Assembly (NCBI GenBank): GCA_948567375.1
Contig: OX419760.1
Span: 40,858,001 to 40,922,000 of the forward strand
Source: Lunularia cruciata
Lineage: Eukaryota; Streptophyta; Marchantiopsida; Lunulariales; Lunulariaceae
Length of the DNA stretch: 64,000 bases
Reading direction: 5' to 3'
The notes under the pieces are model-generated. The model made no database searches and was not told where the DNA came from. It saw only the letters and a program-made list of their open reading frames with translations. This document shows positions 21,981 to 32,621 of the stretch, in pieces. Made by a program: the position numbers and the translations under genes. Position 1 is the stretch's first letter; every line of letters starts with the position of its first letter.

Positions 21981-22659
21981 TGTGAGCCGGCCTGTCTCTC
22001 ACTCAGGATGAACCTCTGATGGCTATTATGGTAGCGCACCATGGACTAAGAAGGCAAGGAACCCCAACTCCATCATACTCCTCCAAGGCTAACACTCCAA
22101 GACTCAAGACATTGCTCACTAGAGAACTCAATGAGAGAGAGAGAGTTGCAAATGAAAAGATGATGAGTACCTCCTCACCCCTTGTTTATATACTTGTGAA
22201 ATAGTTACGTACCAAAGTTACTAATTACCGTAGTAACTCAAGTTACTAGACTAAAAGTCAAGTAAAGTCAAAAAGTAGAAAGGAATATCCATTCACATGG
22301 GCATATTCCCCTTATCTTGACCCAACCACTAAAGCAAGGATTCCTTCACATGGGCTATCCTTGGACTAAAGAAGAATCCAAAACAAAAAGGCTTGCAGGC
22401 CCAAGAGTTCTCAACTCTTTCCCCAAAGCCAAACACCTAGGAATAATACCAAGTCAACACACTAAAATCCAAAATAGTGGTGCTCATCTTTTCTACTTCC
22501 TCTAAAGTAAGGTCCCATCTATCTTAGCTATGACTAACTTTAGCTAACCATGACTAATATAGAACCATCCTTTATCTCTATATAAATAATATCTCTTAAG
22601 TACTTGTAATACCAAGCTAAATATCACAATACCACACACATGCACAAATGGGTGTTACA
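21981..22659 (-). mobile_element. A3 3' LTR
   Basis: Runs TGTGAGCCGG...GGTGTTACA on the plus strand, 679 bp. It lacks 13 bp present in the 5' LTR near 22309. Confidence 0.95.
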
Positions 22660-22672
22660 TTTACCCCCGGAC
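22660..22672 (-). other. A3 polypurine tract
   Basis: On the minus strand, CCGGGGGTAAA immediately precedes the LTR start TGTAACACCC. This is the expected plus-strand priming site. The same sequence precedes the A6 3' LTR (35652-35662). Confidence 0.75.
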
Positions 22673-22707
22673 TAAGTTTTCACTTTGTCCTCAAAGTGAA
22701 GGTCTCT

Positions 22708-25700
22708 CTACCTTCTATGGTACATCTTCAACTTATCATGGTTAATCCTATCAAAGTATCTTCCTCCCAACTCCTTGAGATCATAGGTGTAATTGCCCCA
22801 CATCTTCTCCACTATGAAAGGTCCAAAGTACTTAGGCAAAAACTTCTTTTGCACTCTCTTGAATCGAATGGAATCAAACAACATTACCCAATCACCTTCT
22901 TTGAAAGGCTCCACCTTCTTCTTGTCTTGCCTCTTATCATAGCTCTCCTTTTGTTTCCTTTGGGCTTGCTCCACTCGAACCATAGCAATTGCTCTTGCCT
23001 CTTCCAACTCCATGAGTTGATCCTTCCTTGACTTCTCTGCATCACCTCCTTGTGCTTTTTTCAATCTCATATGAATGCTTTGGAAGGTAGGAAGATCAAA
23101 GTGAATAGGTAAGGTAGACTCAATACCATACACCAATTGAAATGGAGAATATCCAATGGAAGTTTTCATGGTTGTCCTATACTCCCACAAAACTGCATGA
23201 ATCCTCTTGTCCCAATGATGTTTAGCCCTCTCCATTTCTGCATATGTGGCCAACATCATGCACAAGGTCTGATTGGTTCTCTCTGCCAAGCCATTGGAAT
23301 TTGGCTTATAGGATGTAGTTACTCTATGTGTGATAGAGAAATGTCGTAGCATGGCTATAGTAATGCTTCCTATAAACTCTCCTCCTCTATCAGAAACCAA
23401 CTCCAAAGGGCATCCAAACCTAGTGATAATGCATTCATAAAGAAATCTACCCACTTCATCTTCATTCTTGTCCCTCAATGGTCTAGCCTCAACCCACTTG
23501 GTAAGGTAATCAGTAACTACCACAATGTACCGATTGTTCCTTGGGGTTCTATTGAGAGGACCTACAAAATCAATTGCCCACTTCTCAAAAGGTCCTAGCA
23601 ATGGAATTGATCTAAATGGTGGAGTGGATGTAGACTTTCTAGCAAAAGCTTGACAAACATGACAAGTTTTGCAATAATCAAGACAATCCTTGAAAATCCC
23701 TCTCCAATGGTAACCTGCATCTAGAATCTTGAAAGCAGTCACCTTTCCTGCAAAGTGTCCTCCACATACTAAACCTTCATGAAACTCCTTTATGAGTAGG
23801 ATAGACTCTTCCTTACCCACAGCTCTTTGAAGTAGACCATCTGCTCCTTGGTGAAAAAGAATATCCTCCACCATTGTGTAAGGTCTAGATCTTGCTGCAA
23901 GGGCCTTCCTCTCCCTAGCATGCATCCCTTCTGGATAGTTACCTTTTGTCACAAAATCCACAATCTCCTTGTACTCCATTGGAACCTCTTGAGTGACTGA
24001 GATTGTCATGAGCTCCTCATCCGGGAAGGAATCATCCACTGGCTCATCTCCATCATGATCATAGGCTCTAGATAATAAATCAGCATTTGCATGTTTCTTT
24101 CCTGGTCTATCTTCAATGGTGTAGTCATACTCAGACAAGAGTATCATCCACCTTGCTAGTCTCTCTTCAACATTAGGCTTGTTGAAGATGTACTTCAAAG
24201 CCTTGTGATCCGTGACAATGGTGGCTTTCCCTCCAATCAAGTAGTGTCTAAACTTCTTGAGACCAAAGATCACTGCCAACCCTTCTCTCTCCGTGACAGA
24301 GTAGTTCTTCTCTGCTGAAACCATCTGCCTCCTAGCATAAGCTATTGGATGATCATGCCCATCTTGGTCTAATTGACTAAGAGTGCATCCTATAGCTACA
24401 TTAGAAGCATTTGTGTAGAGGATGAAAGGTTTACTCCAATGAGGTTTAGCAAGAATTGGAGCTACAACAAGGGATTGCTTGAGCTCCTCAAAAGCTTTGA
24501 GAGCCTCCTTGTCTTCCAAAATCACCATGTAATCTACACCCTTCTTCATGTAGATGGTCAATGCATAAGCCTTGTTGGAAAATGAGAAGATGAACCTCCT
24601 ATAGTACCCAACCATCCCCAAGAATTGGCGTAACTTTGTCAAGCTTGAAGGGAATGGAAGGTCTGAGATTTTCCTCACCTTCTCAGGATCAACTGCTATT
24701 CTATCCTTGGAGATGATATGCCCCAAAAGTAGACCTTCTTCACATCCAAAAATGCACTTCTCTGGGTTGAGTGATGCATTTGCCTCATCCAAGCGTTGCA
24801 AGACTTTGATTAGGTGCTCAAAGTGCTCCTCCTTGCTCCCATAGACACAAAAGTCATCAATGAAATCTCTCACAAATTTCCCAATGAAAGGTTCAAATAC
24901 CTTGTTCATGAACCGTTGGAATGTGGCTGGAGCATTGCAAAGCCCAAAAGGCATGACCTTGAAAGCGTAAGTTCCCCAAGGTGTGGTGAATGTGGTGAGT
25001 TGTTGATGCTCTGGTGCAATCTTGATTTGCTTATATCCACTATAACCATCTCCAAAACTGTACCTCTCATGACCTGCAACCTCCTCCAAGATCTCATCAA
25101 TGAATGGCAATGGGTAGTAGTCCTTCTTGGTAACAGCATTGAGCTTCTTGTAATCCACACATACCCGAAGCTTGCCATTCTTTTTCTTCACAATGACAAT
25201 TGGAGACACCCATTCTGAATTCTCCACCTCAAAAATAAATCCAGCCTCCTTGAGCTTATCAATCTCCTCCTTCACAACCAAAGATATTGGTGGGCTAATG
25301 CGACGTTGCTTTTGGCGGATTGGTCTTGCATGTGACTCCACCTCTATCTTGTGCTCCTCCAAGGTGACTTCCTTCAAATCCTTGTAACTAAAATCAAACA
25401 CATGGATGAACTTGCGGAAAATCTCCTCAAATCTCACCTTCTCCTCCTTGGTAACATTTGGGCCATACTTGAGGGTAGATAACCTTCTCTCTACCTCCTC
25501 AAGTGTCAATGGTGATTTATCTGGGTCCTTCAAAACCTCTGGCTTAGGTGCAAAATCCATAGCACACAAAGGATAAACATCTGAATCAGATTCAGATTCA
25601 TCCTCCTCCGTGGAAATCTCCTCTTCCATGCTTGTGTCCACACCTGAAGCTCCTTCTTCAGAATCTGATTCCCAATAATCAGAAGATGGTGTATCTGAAT

Positions 25701-25908
25701 GTGAAGTGTTGGTGGTGTTAGTCACAGGAACAGTGACTCTATGGTTTGATGGCCCAATCCTCAAGTACCCTTTGTGCCATCGATCAGTTGTGTGTGCTGC
25801 TCTCAACCATGGCCTCCCAAGAAGTAAGTCATAGCTTGAATCCTTCAAGACTTGGAAAGTCATGAGATTTTGAACTCCCATAACTGAAACTACCACCTTA
25901 TCCATCAC
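22708..25908 (-). CDS. pol: A3 Pol: protease part, RT, RNase H, integrase (1066 codons)
   Basis: Single open frame. It opens inside the protease (SSYDLLLGRPWLRAA, residues 25-38), then an acidic linker (75-110). RT spans about 215-440: VDYKKLNAV, catalytic Asp287 in FGDGYSGY, FGLCNAPATF, and the FIDDF box at 349-353. RNase H is about 490-610, with Asn500 where active copies have Asp (YTNASN against YTDASN in A6), Glu542 and Asp567. Integrase has H710/H718 and C749/C752, then Asp780, Asp840 and Glu876, a perfect D,D(35)E. It ends KMYHRR with no chromodomain. The motifs are closest, from memory, to Athila/Tat elements. The RNase H change should abolish that activity. Confidence 0.92.
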   Translation of the reverse strand: MMDKVVVSVMGVQNLMTFQVLKDSSYDLLLGRPWLRAAHTTDRWHKGYLRIGPSNHRVTVPVTNTTNTSHSDTPSSDYWESDSEEGASGVDTSMEEEISTEEDESESDSDVYPLCAMDFAPKPEVLKDPDKSPLTLEEVERRLSTLKYGPNVTKEEKVRFEEIFRKFIHVFDFSYKDLKEVTLEEHKIEVESHARPIRQKQRRISPPISLVVKEEIDKLKEAGFIFEVENSEWVSPIVIVKKKNGKLRVCVDYKKLNAVTKKDYYPLPFIDEILEEVAGHERYSFGDGYSGYKQIKIAPEHQQLTTFTTPWGTYAFKVMPFGLCNAPATFQRFMNKVFEPFIGKFVRDFIDDFCVYGSKEEHFEHLIKVLQRLDEANASLNPEKCIFGCEEGLLLGHIISKDRIAVDPEKVRKISDLPFPSSLTKLRQFLGMVGYYRRFIFSFSNKAYALTIYMKKGVDYMVILEDKEALKAFEELKQSLVVAPILAKPHWSKPFILYTNASNVAIGCTLSQLDQDGHDHPIAYARRQMVSAEKNYSVTEREGLAVIFGLKKFRHYLIGGKATIVTDHKALKYIFNKPNVEERLARWMILLSEYDYTIEDRPGKKHANADLLSRAYDHDGDEPVDDSFPDEELMTISVTQEVPMEYKEIVDFVTKGNYPEGMHARERKALAARSRPYTMVEDILFHQGADGLLQRAVGKEESILLIKEFHEGLVCGGHFAGKVTAFKILDAGYHWRGIFKDCLDYCKTCHVCQAFARKSTSTPPFRSIPLLGPFEKWAIDFVGPLNRTPRNNRYIVVVTDYLTKWVEARPLRDKNEDEVGRFLYECIITRFGCPLELVSDRGGEFIGSITIAMLRHFSITHRVTTSYKPNSNGLAERTNQTLCMMLATYAEMERAKHHWDKRIHAVLWEYRTTMKTSIGYSPFQLVYGIESTLPIHFDLPTFQSIHMRLKKAQGGDAEKSRKDQLMELEEARAIAMVRVEQAQRKQKESYDKRQDKKKVEPFKEGDWVMLFDSIRFKRVQKKFLPKYFGPFIVEKMWGNYTYDLKELGGRYFDRINHDKLKMYHRR

Positions 25909-25917
25909 CCCTACTGG

Positions 25918-27535
25918 TCAAACTTGTTGCTTGTTTGCCATGCTCACCACAAATGTTGAAAGTCTTGAGGGTATCATACCCAACTTCTTCATCAACCTTT
26001 CTGACATGGCATTCACTGCTGATCCTCCATCAACCAATGCATCCTTGATGTTGTGACCATTCACTCTCACATCAATCTTGGAGGCATATTCACAAGCCTC
26101 CCATGGTGCTGGCTTGGCATCCACCACCCCCATTGATACCGGAACTTTTGCCTTCTTCTTCTTCTTGCTCCTTGTAGAACTCAAACCACCTCTAAGCTCC
26201 TTTCTCAAGGTAGGGTTCAAAGCAATTAATTGGCCCACTGTGATGTTAGCCTTGTGACTACCAACATCCTCCAACACATTGTAGTTCCATTGTTGCTTTG
26301 AGATCAAGAAGTCCTCCATCCCCAACTTCATTCCTTGGAGTCTTTGTTGTTGATGGTGTTGAGGTGCGAGTGCTCCTAGTAGACATAGGAGTATCCTTGC
26401 TTGAAGTAAATCCTTGAGAAGAGTGAACATCCTCTGCAAAACGAACTCTCTTCTTCTCTTGTGCCAAAAGCTCCAAATTAAGACCCTTGGAGTTTGAGCA
26501 CTCTCCCTTCTCATACTTGCTCTCAACCACATCTATGGATGCTATCCCCTTACCTTTGTTGGGATTAGGAGCCACTTGGGTTTCACTACCTCCCTCTTTC
26601 CCTCTATTGGCTCCCTCATAACCCCTTCCTCCATGGTAAGTGGAATTTGGGCAATTCCTTTGGATATGGCCTCTTCCTCCCCAACCAAAACAATTTCTAT
26701 CATTGAAATTGTTGGCTGGTTGGCCTCCTCTATATGGATAGTTTCCATAACTCCTAGGCCCTCTCCCTACATTCTGATCCACCTCTCTCTTCTCCCATAG
26801 TTGCACCACATTGATCTTGAGATCCGCAAGTTGTTCTGTGATGGTTTGGAGTGGATCTTTTGGTGGAGGTGCAAGAACTGGAGCAACTACTACTTGTGGT
26901 GCAACCCTTGTCACCAAAGTATCAGAAGTTCCACCATACTTGTAGCCTTGAGGAGGATGCACAACCTCCTTCACCACCAAATCACTCTCATCCCCTTCCA
27001 AACTCTCCTCCATACGAATTGCGATCTTGATAGCTTCAACCTTGGAAGAAGGTTTCTCATATCTCACCTTGCTTCTAATTTGTGGTCTTAATCATCCCAC
27101 AAAATTCTTGGTGAGCATGGGCCCTATGCCAATCATTGTAGTCTCCACATCATCCCCACCCTTCCTCAACACTATGCAAAATCTGGACTCCAACTTTTCC
27201 ACTCTTTCCACATAGACTCTCACTTTCTCTCCATCTCCTTGCTTAAGAAATGTAACCTCACTCATCAATCTCTCATAACTCTCATCAAGAAGAAAGTTCT
27301 CAATGAGTGTTGAAGTCAAAGTCTCCCAAGACTCCTCTTCCCCCTCTCTCCTCTCTCTCTTTTGGTATTCTGACTCATACCATGTAAGTGCTACATCCTC
27401 AAAGAAATCTGGTAATAATGAGGCCCACTCATTCTTCCTCCTCTCATTGTTTCCTATGCAAGCTCTCTTGAAGTCTCTCACAAAGGCCTCCACATCTTCT
27501 CCATCCTTGCCAAAGAAAACCGGAAGTTTCCCCAT
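25918..27535 (-). pseudogene. gag: A3 gag and protease N-terminus, three lesions
   Basis: Starts ATG at 27535 (MGKLPVFFGKDGEDVEAFV). Lesions: TGA at 27089-27091 after residue 148, a one-base insertion near 26333 that shifts frame, and TGA at 25915-25917 inside the protease. The nucleocapsid knuckle reads CFGWGGRGHIQRNC, so the second zinc Cys is Trp (codon at 26681-26683). The protease active site DGGSAVN lies near 26005-26025, so in this family gag and protease share a frame and the last TGA splits the protease. Since the LTRs are almost identical, these lesions are either very recent or were present when the copy moved. Confidence 0.85.
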
Positions 27536-27768
27536 CTTAACCCCTCACTATCTTTCTTTTCTCTCAATTTTTTTTCTCTTTTCTTTTCTCTCACTCTATT
27601 ACTAATAGAGTATATACATGACTAACACCATCTGAGAATAATCCACTCTAGGGAACACAAAAGGTTCAGGTTGCTCCAAGATTTCTATAGCAACATCAAA
27701 TCCTAGAGTGCATATTAATCTAACTCTCATGGATAGTTTATCCATAAGTTGAAAGATTATCTCCATCA

Positions 27769-28242
27769 CTAATCTTGAGAACTAGCTGATGAAGATGGTA
27801 GTATTTCTGTAGCTGTACTAAGACTCTCTCCAAGATCCTTCACCAAAGTTTCCAAAAGTGCTTTAACTCCACTACACTCATGTCCTTTTGGAAGTCCTTC
27901 AACTCCACAAACCTCACACAACTCCTTGGTCTTAGATCTTCTCCCTCCCAATCTTGGTGAAGAAGGTCCAACATGCAAACCCAAGTCAAGTAAGCCTCTC
28001 CTTTCCCTCAATCTCTTGCTCTCAAAGGTCAATGGACATGAACTTGCCTTGTGTCCCTTCTCTCCACATAGAAAGCACTTAGACTCACTCTTTCTTCCAA
28101 GTGGTGTAGGTTTTTGGATCCTCTCAACACTCTCTTCAAATTCTATTGTAAACTCTCTTTTCCTCAAATCCATCCCTACAATCACCTCAAACCCTTGGGG
28201 AACCTTTCGTAATCTCAATTTCCACTCTTGATGACCCTCCAT
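27769..28242 (-). CDS. A3 ORF1: zinc-knuckle protein encoded ahead of gag
   Basis: 157 residues from ATG at 28242 (MEGHQEWKLRLRKVPQGFEV), same length as the A4 copy. The knuckle CFLCGEKGHKASSC is canonical CX2CX4HX4C; a second cluster CEVCGVEGLPKGHEC follows. It is separated from gag by about 230 bp with a pyrimidine-rich stretch on the plus strand. Open in the youngest copy while gag is broken. The role is unknown; nucleic-acid binding is inferred from the knuckle. Confidence 0.7.
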   Translation of the reverse strand: MEGHQEWKLRLRKVPQGFEVIVGMDLRKREFTIEFEESVERIQKPTPLGRKSESKCFLCGEKGHKASSCPLTFESKRLRERRGLLDLGLHVGPSSPRLGGRRSKTKELCEVCGVEGLPKGHECSGVKALLETLVKDLGESLSTATEILPSSSASSQD

Positions 28243-28890
28243 GTTCCCCAAGATGAATCTAAACACTCAAACATGCTTTTTGTTGATCTCAAACTTCTCA
28301 TGCATGAGATCTCCACTCTGCAGAATTGACCCTTCCTCACAATGTCACTCAAATCTCCCAACCAATATGTCACAGTCCTCTGAAATTTTGCACAATTGAT
28401 CACAACTCCAGGGTGTCCCTCCCTGCAAAATTTTAGATCTTTTCATCAAGCCATTTGGCCTAGACACCTTTCTATTCAGCACCCATATTTCAGATTTGGT
28501 CTGAAAACCACCCCCCTCACTTCAAAAACTCATAACGCCCTGCAAAAAAACGATCTCTCTCTATTTTTTGTGGCAGCAGGTAGGATACAATGCACTGAAT
28601 TTTGTTGGAAATTTTCAAGACAATTCACTGAAAATTGAAGAAATAGCAGACTCTGTACAATTTTCCAGAGAGCATGCAGTTGTGGGAGCACTTTACCCTA
28701 TCAACTTTCAAAACTTCTAGCCCAGTGCGCATAGAAGCTCTCTCAATAATTTCAAATGTGCTAACTGAAAGATAACCCAAGCTATCATGTGTAGAAATCT
28801 CAAGTCCAGATCTCAAACTTGAGATTTTGCCCAAAATCACCTTAATCCCCAAAATCTACAATCCACCTCACACAATCTCTCCAATTCCTC

Positions 28891-29022
28891 TCATGTGTAC
28901 AAGATGTACAAAATCACCTCAAAGACATCATAATGAACTACAGGGTATACAAATGGATCTTGGTTCTCTAACATAAGTTCAGCACTCTCTTCTCCTAATG
29001 TTCTCTCCAGGTGAGCTCTCAT
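28891..29022 (-). CDS. Short leader ORF of A3 (43 codons)
   Basis: ATG at 29022, MRAHLERTLGEESAELMLEN, ending VILYILYT. Same peptide as the A4 leader ORF, lying just after the PBS. No known domain. It may be a translated uORF or a conserved RNA element. Confidence 0.3.
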   Translation of the reverse strand: MRAHLERTLGEESAELMLENQDPFVYPVVHYDVFEVILYILYT

Positions 29023-29081
29023 AGCCTCCTTCTGCCTAATGTAGAATTGAACGCGGAACATTATCTTGCCTTCTAGAGAGG

Positions 29082-29098
29082 TCCCGGCAACGGAACCA
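29082..29098 (-). other. A3 primer-binding site (tRNA-Asp-like)
   Basis: Minus strand TGGTTCCGTTGCCGGGA, four T after the 5' LTR end. Resembles the tRNA-Asp PBS with two changes near its 5' end. Confidence 0.65.
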
Positions 29099-29102
29099 AA
29101 AA

Positions 29103-29794
29103 TGTGAGCCGGCCTGTCTCTCACTCAAGATGAACCTCTGATGGCTATTATGGTAGCGCACCATGGACTAAGAAGGCAAGGAACCCCAACTCCATCATAC
29201 TCCTCCAAGGCTAACACTCCAAGACTCAAGACATTGCTCACTAGAGAACTCAATGAGAGAGAGATAGTTGCAAATGAAAAGATGATGAGTACCTCCTCAC
29301 CCCTTGTTTATATACTTGTGAAATAGTTACGTACCAAAGTTACTAATTACCGTAGTAACTCAAGTTACTAGACTAAAAGTCAAGTAAAGTCAAAAAGTAG
29401 AAAGGAATATCCATTCACATGGGCATATTCCCCTAAGCATGTGGTCTTATCTTGACCCAACCACTAAAGCAAGGATTCCTTCACATGGGCTATCCTTGGA
29501 CTAAAGAAGAATCCAAAACAAAAAGGCTTGCGGGCCCAAGAGTTCTCAACTCTTTCCCCAAAGCCAAACACCTAGGAATAATACCAAGTCAACACACTAA
29601 AATCCAAAATAGTGGTGCTCATCTTTTCTACTTCCTCTAAAGTAAGGTCCCATCTATCTTAGCTATGACTAACTTTAGCTAACCATGACTAATATAGAAC
29701 CATCCTTTATCTCTATATAAATAATATCTCTTAAGTACTTGTAATACCAAGCTAAATATCACAATACCACACACATGCACAAATGGGTGTTACA
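29103..29794 (-). mobile_element. A3 5' LTR
   Basis: 692 bp, plus-strand TGTGAGCCGG...GGGTGTTACA. The promoter-like TATATAAA reads on the minus strand at 29307-29314, followed by the conserved R/U5 part. It is the intact reference for this LTR family in the window. Confidence 0.95.
29307..29314 (-). promoter_or_regulatory. TATA box of the A3 5' LTR
   Basis: TATATAAA on the minus strand, conserved at the same place in all family A LTRs, in a position fitting the U3/R border about 480 bp from the LTR start. Confidence 0.55.
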
Positions 29795-30290
29795 GTCCAA
29801 CCCTAAGGTGGTCTTGGGCAATTCACAAACCGGATCCATGTTGACTTGTTCCCAAGGTTGTGTAGGAGTATGTAATGTCATCCATGAAAGTGCTGGATGT
29901 GTCGGTGAGGCCAAATGGCATTACTTGGTACTCAAAGTGACCATACTTTGTTTGAAAGGTAGTTTTGTATATATCTTCTTTTGTGATCTTGATTTGGTTG
30001 TAATTGCTCCGTAGATCAAGTTAGGTGAAGTGTTTTGCTCTGTTGAGTTGATCAAACAGGTCATCCATGCATATGGATATCTTTTCTTCATCATTTGTTG
30101 ATTTAGGCTACAATAGTCAATCCACATACACTTTGTACCATCTTTTTTTTTCACAAATAGGACAAGAGCCCCATACGGTGATATGATGGCTTAGATAAAC
30201 CCTTTTTGCAACATCTCCTCAATTTGAGCATTACACTTGTCCACCTCATGAAGTGATAGTCAATATGGGGCCTTACAAGGAGATGTCTTC
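29795..30290 (-). pseudogene. pol: Element E reverse transcriptase relic
   Basis: Minus-strand RT palm: [17 protein letters not shown], then (frame change) [39 protein letters not shown] and a diverged TFMDD region near 29880. This is a gypsy RT up to about the first half of the palm. The YxDD box is not readable. It ends at 29795 at the A3 insertion; integrase of the same element continues at 21980. Confidence 0.7.
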
Positions 30291-31760
30291 CCAAGAAGTA
30301 TCTTGATTTTAGGATCTACTTTATTTTTTGGTGGTAATCCTAAGGTTAAATCATTTGGAAACTTAAAACTCATTGACCACATCTTTTGAATTCTTAAGAA
30401 TTTGTCCATCAAGTTGTGCACTTTGGACTTCTCTTATTAGACCATGAAATATCTACATGTCTTACCAATAGCTATTGTACCTATGACATAAAGAGGTATT
30501 TCTTGTCTTTGTGATCTTCCTTAACCCCATTGATCTTCCATTAGCTAGTTCTCACTACTTTCTTTCTCCAATTAGGACCATGGAGTTATAGTGCTCCATC
30601 CATACATGCTTAAGATCACATTATAATGAGTTAACCATATCTCTCACCATTGAATTTCTTCTTGATACTCTCATCTAGATAGTGCTACCTTTCTAGGTAA
30701 CAACTCAATCCTCCATGTTTGGTTATTAGGTAGCTCTACTTCTTCATTCTCACCCTTCCTTAGTTCCATCCCCAACCTTATTGCAACATAGCTAGACAAT
30801 AAATTTTATAATGCTCCAAGGTCTATCAATACTCTCATCTGATTTCCTTTTAGTACTCCATTTATAGCAACCAATTGTGTATTTTCTTCCTCAACCTTTG
30901 CACATTTGTCCTTTTCTTCCCTCTTTGTTACTCTTCTCCATTGAGCTAGTAAGGTCACGAGGTACATTTATTGGTGATCTTTATTTTATGATGTGATTTC
31001 AGCATCCTCCTTTTCAATATCTTTCTCCATGTTGTTCAAAGGTTACCCTATATAGAAGCTATGGGCCTTTGGGAAGACAATCACAACATTTGATGGTTTT
31101 GTGCCCAACTCTACCGCAATTGTAACAATGTCATTGTTTGCTCAAGCCCGTTCCTCTTGTGGGACTCCATCTCTCCTTTCTTCAATGATCTCCATTCTCC
31201 TTGGAGCAATTGTGCTCCTCGGTCTTGGAACCAAATGTTTCCCTATTCCATAGGAACTAGTCCACCAAAGTGGGGTGTCTTAGCTTGATAATGTTGAGTC
31301 AAGGCAACCTCTTCAACTCCTCCAAGCACCCTTCCTATTCTTTGGACGTAGGAAATGGCTTCAAAAATAGTATGACGATTCTGTACCATTACCTCTTGGT
31401 AAATTTGCTCTTTTAAGCCTTGTTTGAGATTATCAAGAGCTTTTAGTAGACTTATATTAGTTATTGCAACCTATAGATCAAGAAATTCTTCCATGTACTC
31501 TTATAAGTTTTTCTTTTGCTTCAATCTCTATAGTCTAGTTCAAGCCATCTCCACATAATCCACAAATTGGAATTCTTTAGCATCCTTTCTTGCATTGCTA
31601 TCCAAGTAATCTGTCTTCCTTTTGCTAACAATTATTTTTCCCAAACATCATACCATATGAGGGCTTTATTTATCAAGTACCTACATACAAACACACCTAC
31701 TTAATATGATTAGTGATCTCAATTGTGAATAATAGAAAGTATTGATTCATTCTTAAAACT
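30291..31760 (-). pseudogene. gag: Element E gag and protease relic
   Basis: Minus-strand translation with several stops. A capsid-type gag segment is readable at about 31380-31620 (EFQFVDYVEMA, YMEEFLDL, ALDNLKQGLKEQIYQEVMVQ). A perfect CCHC knuckle CYNCGRVGHKTIKC lies at 31086-31127. Sequence between the knuckle and RT should hold protease but no active site can be read. Order gag-pol on the minus strand agrees with the 5' LTR at 32622-33217. Confidence 0.65.
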
Positions 31761-32605
31761 CAATTTTTCACTACTCCCATGGAATGTTATCTCCTATAAG
31801 GCTTGATATTGCATGTCTTCTTCATTTGTAGGAACAATGTGGCTTTATTTTTTATCAAGGTCAGTGTCATTGGCATGAGTGACTCTCCAAGTACTTTGGT
31901 CTTTGGTATTGGATTTTGAGATGGTTTTCCTTCTTGCATTATTGATCATTCCTCAAGGTACATACCTGACTTTGCAAAACCTCCATTCTCAACTTGATCT
32001 CTCAGACTCATTCAACATTCCTTGCATTCCTTGCATCAGGTCTTGCAACTATGGCTCTATGATTTCTACACACAATAAACACTCAATTGCTACTTCCTAC
32101 TTCAATAGAGGGTTAATATGATCACTATTAAAAAAAAGAAACACGGAGTATTAGGACTACCATTGGGACCTTGGAGGCTAGCACTCATCGATAATATTCT
32201 TCACCAAAATTGTGGACTATGAAATCCCTAAACATCACTTTTGGTCTAATCACATAATGGATTTCTACTTAAGTGTTGAAAGGGAGAGGATTTGGTATAT
32301 TCATATTCATCATATCATAATAGAATGTAGATTATTAAATCCCACTCTTAAATCATATGTCACCATGGGTAGAATCAAAAGGTTTAGTGAATTTATCACT
32401 ATGTCCATGAACTCTGGTCCAAAATAGTAAACAACATATAATCTCACTTGCTCATGTTTGATGTACATAATCTTGATATGGAATGGGTTTAAGAATAGAA
32501 AGTGGAGTCCATGAAATTGTCCTCCAAGAGCTTCTATCCAATTCTCTCTCAAAAACTCCCCAATCTATTGATTGCACTATGTTTTCTCTCCTTAGAATTA
32601 AAACA
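31761..32605 (-). other. Element E leader, no gene seen
   Basis: Lies between the E primer-binding site and gag. The short open frames here show no motif and no conservation that I can see. Confidence 0.4.
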
Positions 32606-32621
32606 CCTACTTTGATGCAAT
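32606..32621 (-). other. Degenerate primer-binding site of element E (initiator Met type)
   Basis: On the minus strand the LTR end ATTACA is followed by ATTGCATCAAAGTAGG, close to the TTGGTATCAGAGCAGG found in family D after its LTR. It is a decayed tRNA-iMet PBS, which identifies 32622-33217 as the 5' LTR of E. Confidence 0.55.

Larger units (their letters stand above)
21981..29794 (-). mobile_element. Copy A3: complete family A Ty3/gypsy element
   Basis: 7.8 kb, minus orientation, with both LTRs, PBS, ORF1, gag, pol and polypurine tract. LTRs are 679 and 692 bp; apart from a 13-bp deletion in the left one, I find only about three differences, so the insertion is recent. It is flanked by GTCC on both sides (21977-21980 and 29795-29798), extendable to AGTCC if the last A of the LTR is shared. 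It interrupts element E between RT and integrase. Confidence 0.93.

Noticed and set aside
22317-22505. 62-codon ORFs beginning MTQPL... (22317, 29452, 17179, 14337 and others)
   Set aside because: They lie wholly within family A LTRs, recur only because the LTR recurs, and have no domain. Treated as chance frames of the LTR.
22648-23031. 127-codon ORF opposite the family A integrase end (also 9907, 16318, 35640)
   Set aside because: A shadow of pol on the other strand; the real frame there is the integrase C-terminus.
29141-29326. 61-codon ORFs beginning MAIMVAHHGLRRQ in several places
   Set aside because: Also internal to family A LTRs, on the strand opposite to transcription of the element; no evidence for coding.
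22659-29795. A 5-bp AGTCC target duplication for A3
   Set aside because: Only GTCC is independent on both sides; the fifth base would have to be shared with the LTR end, so I report 4 bp as certain.
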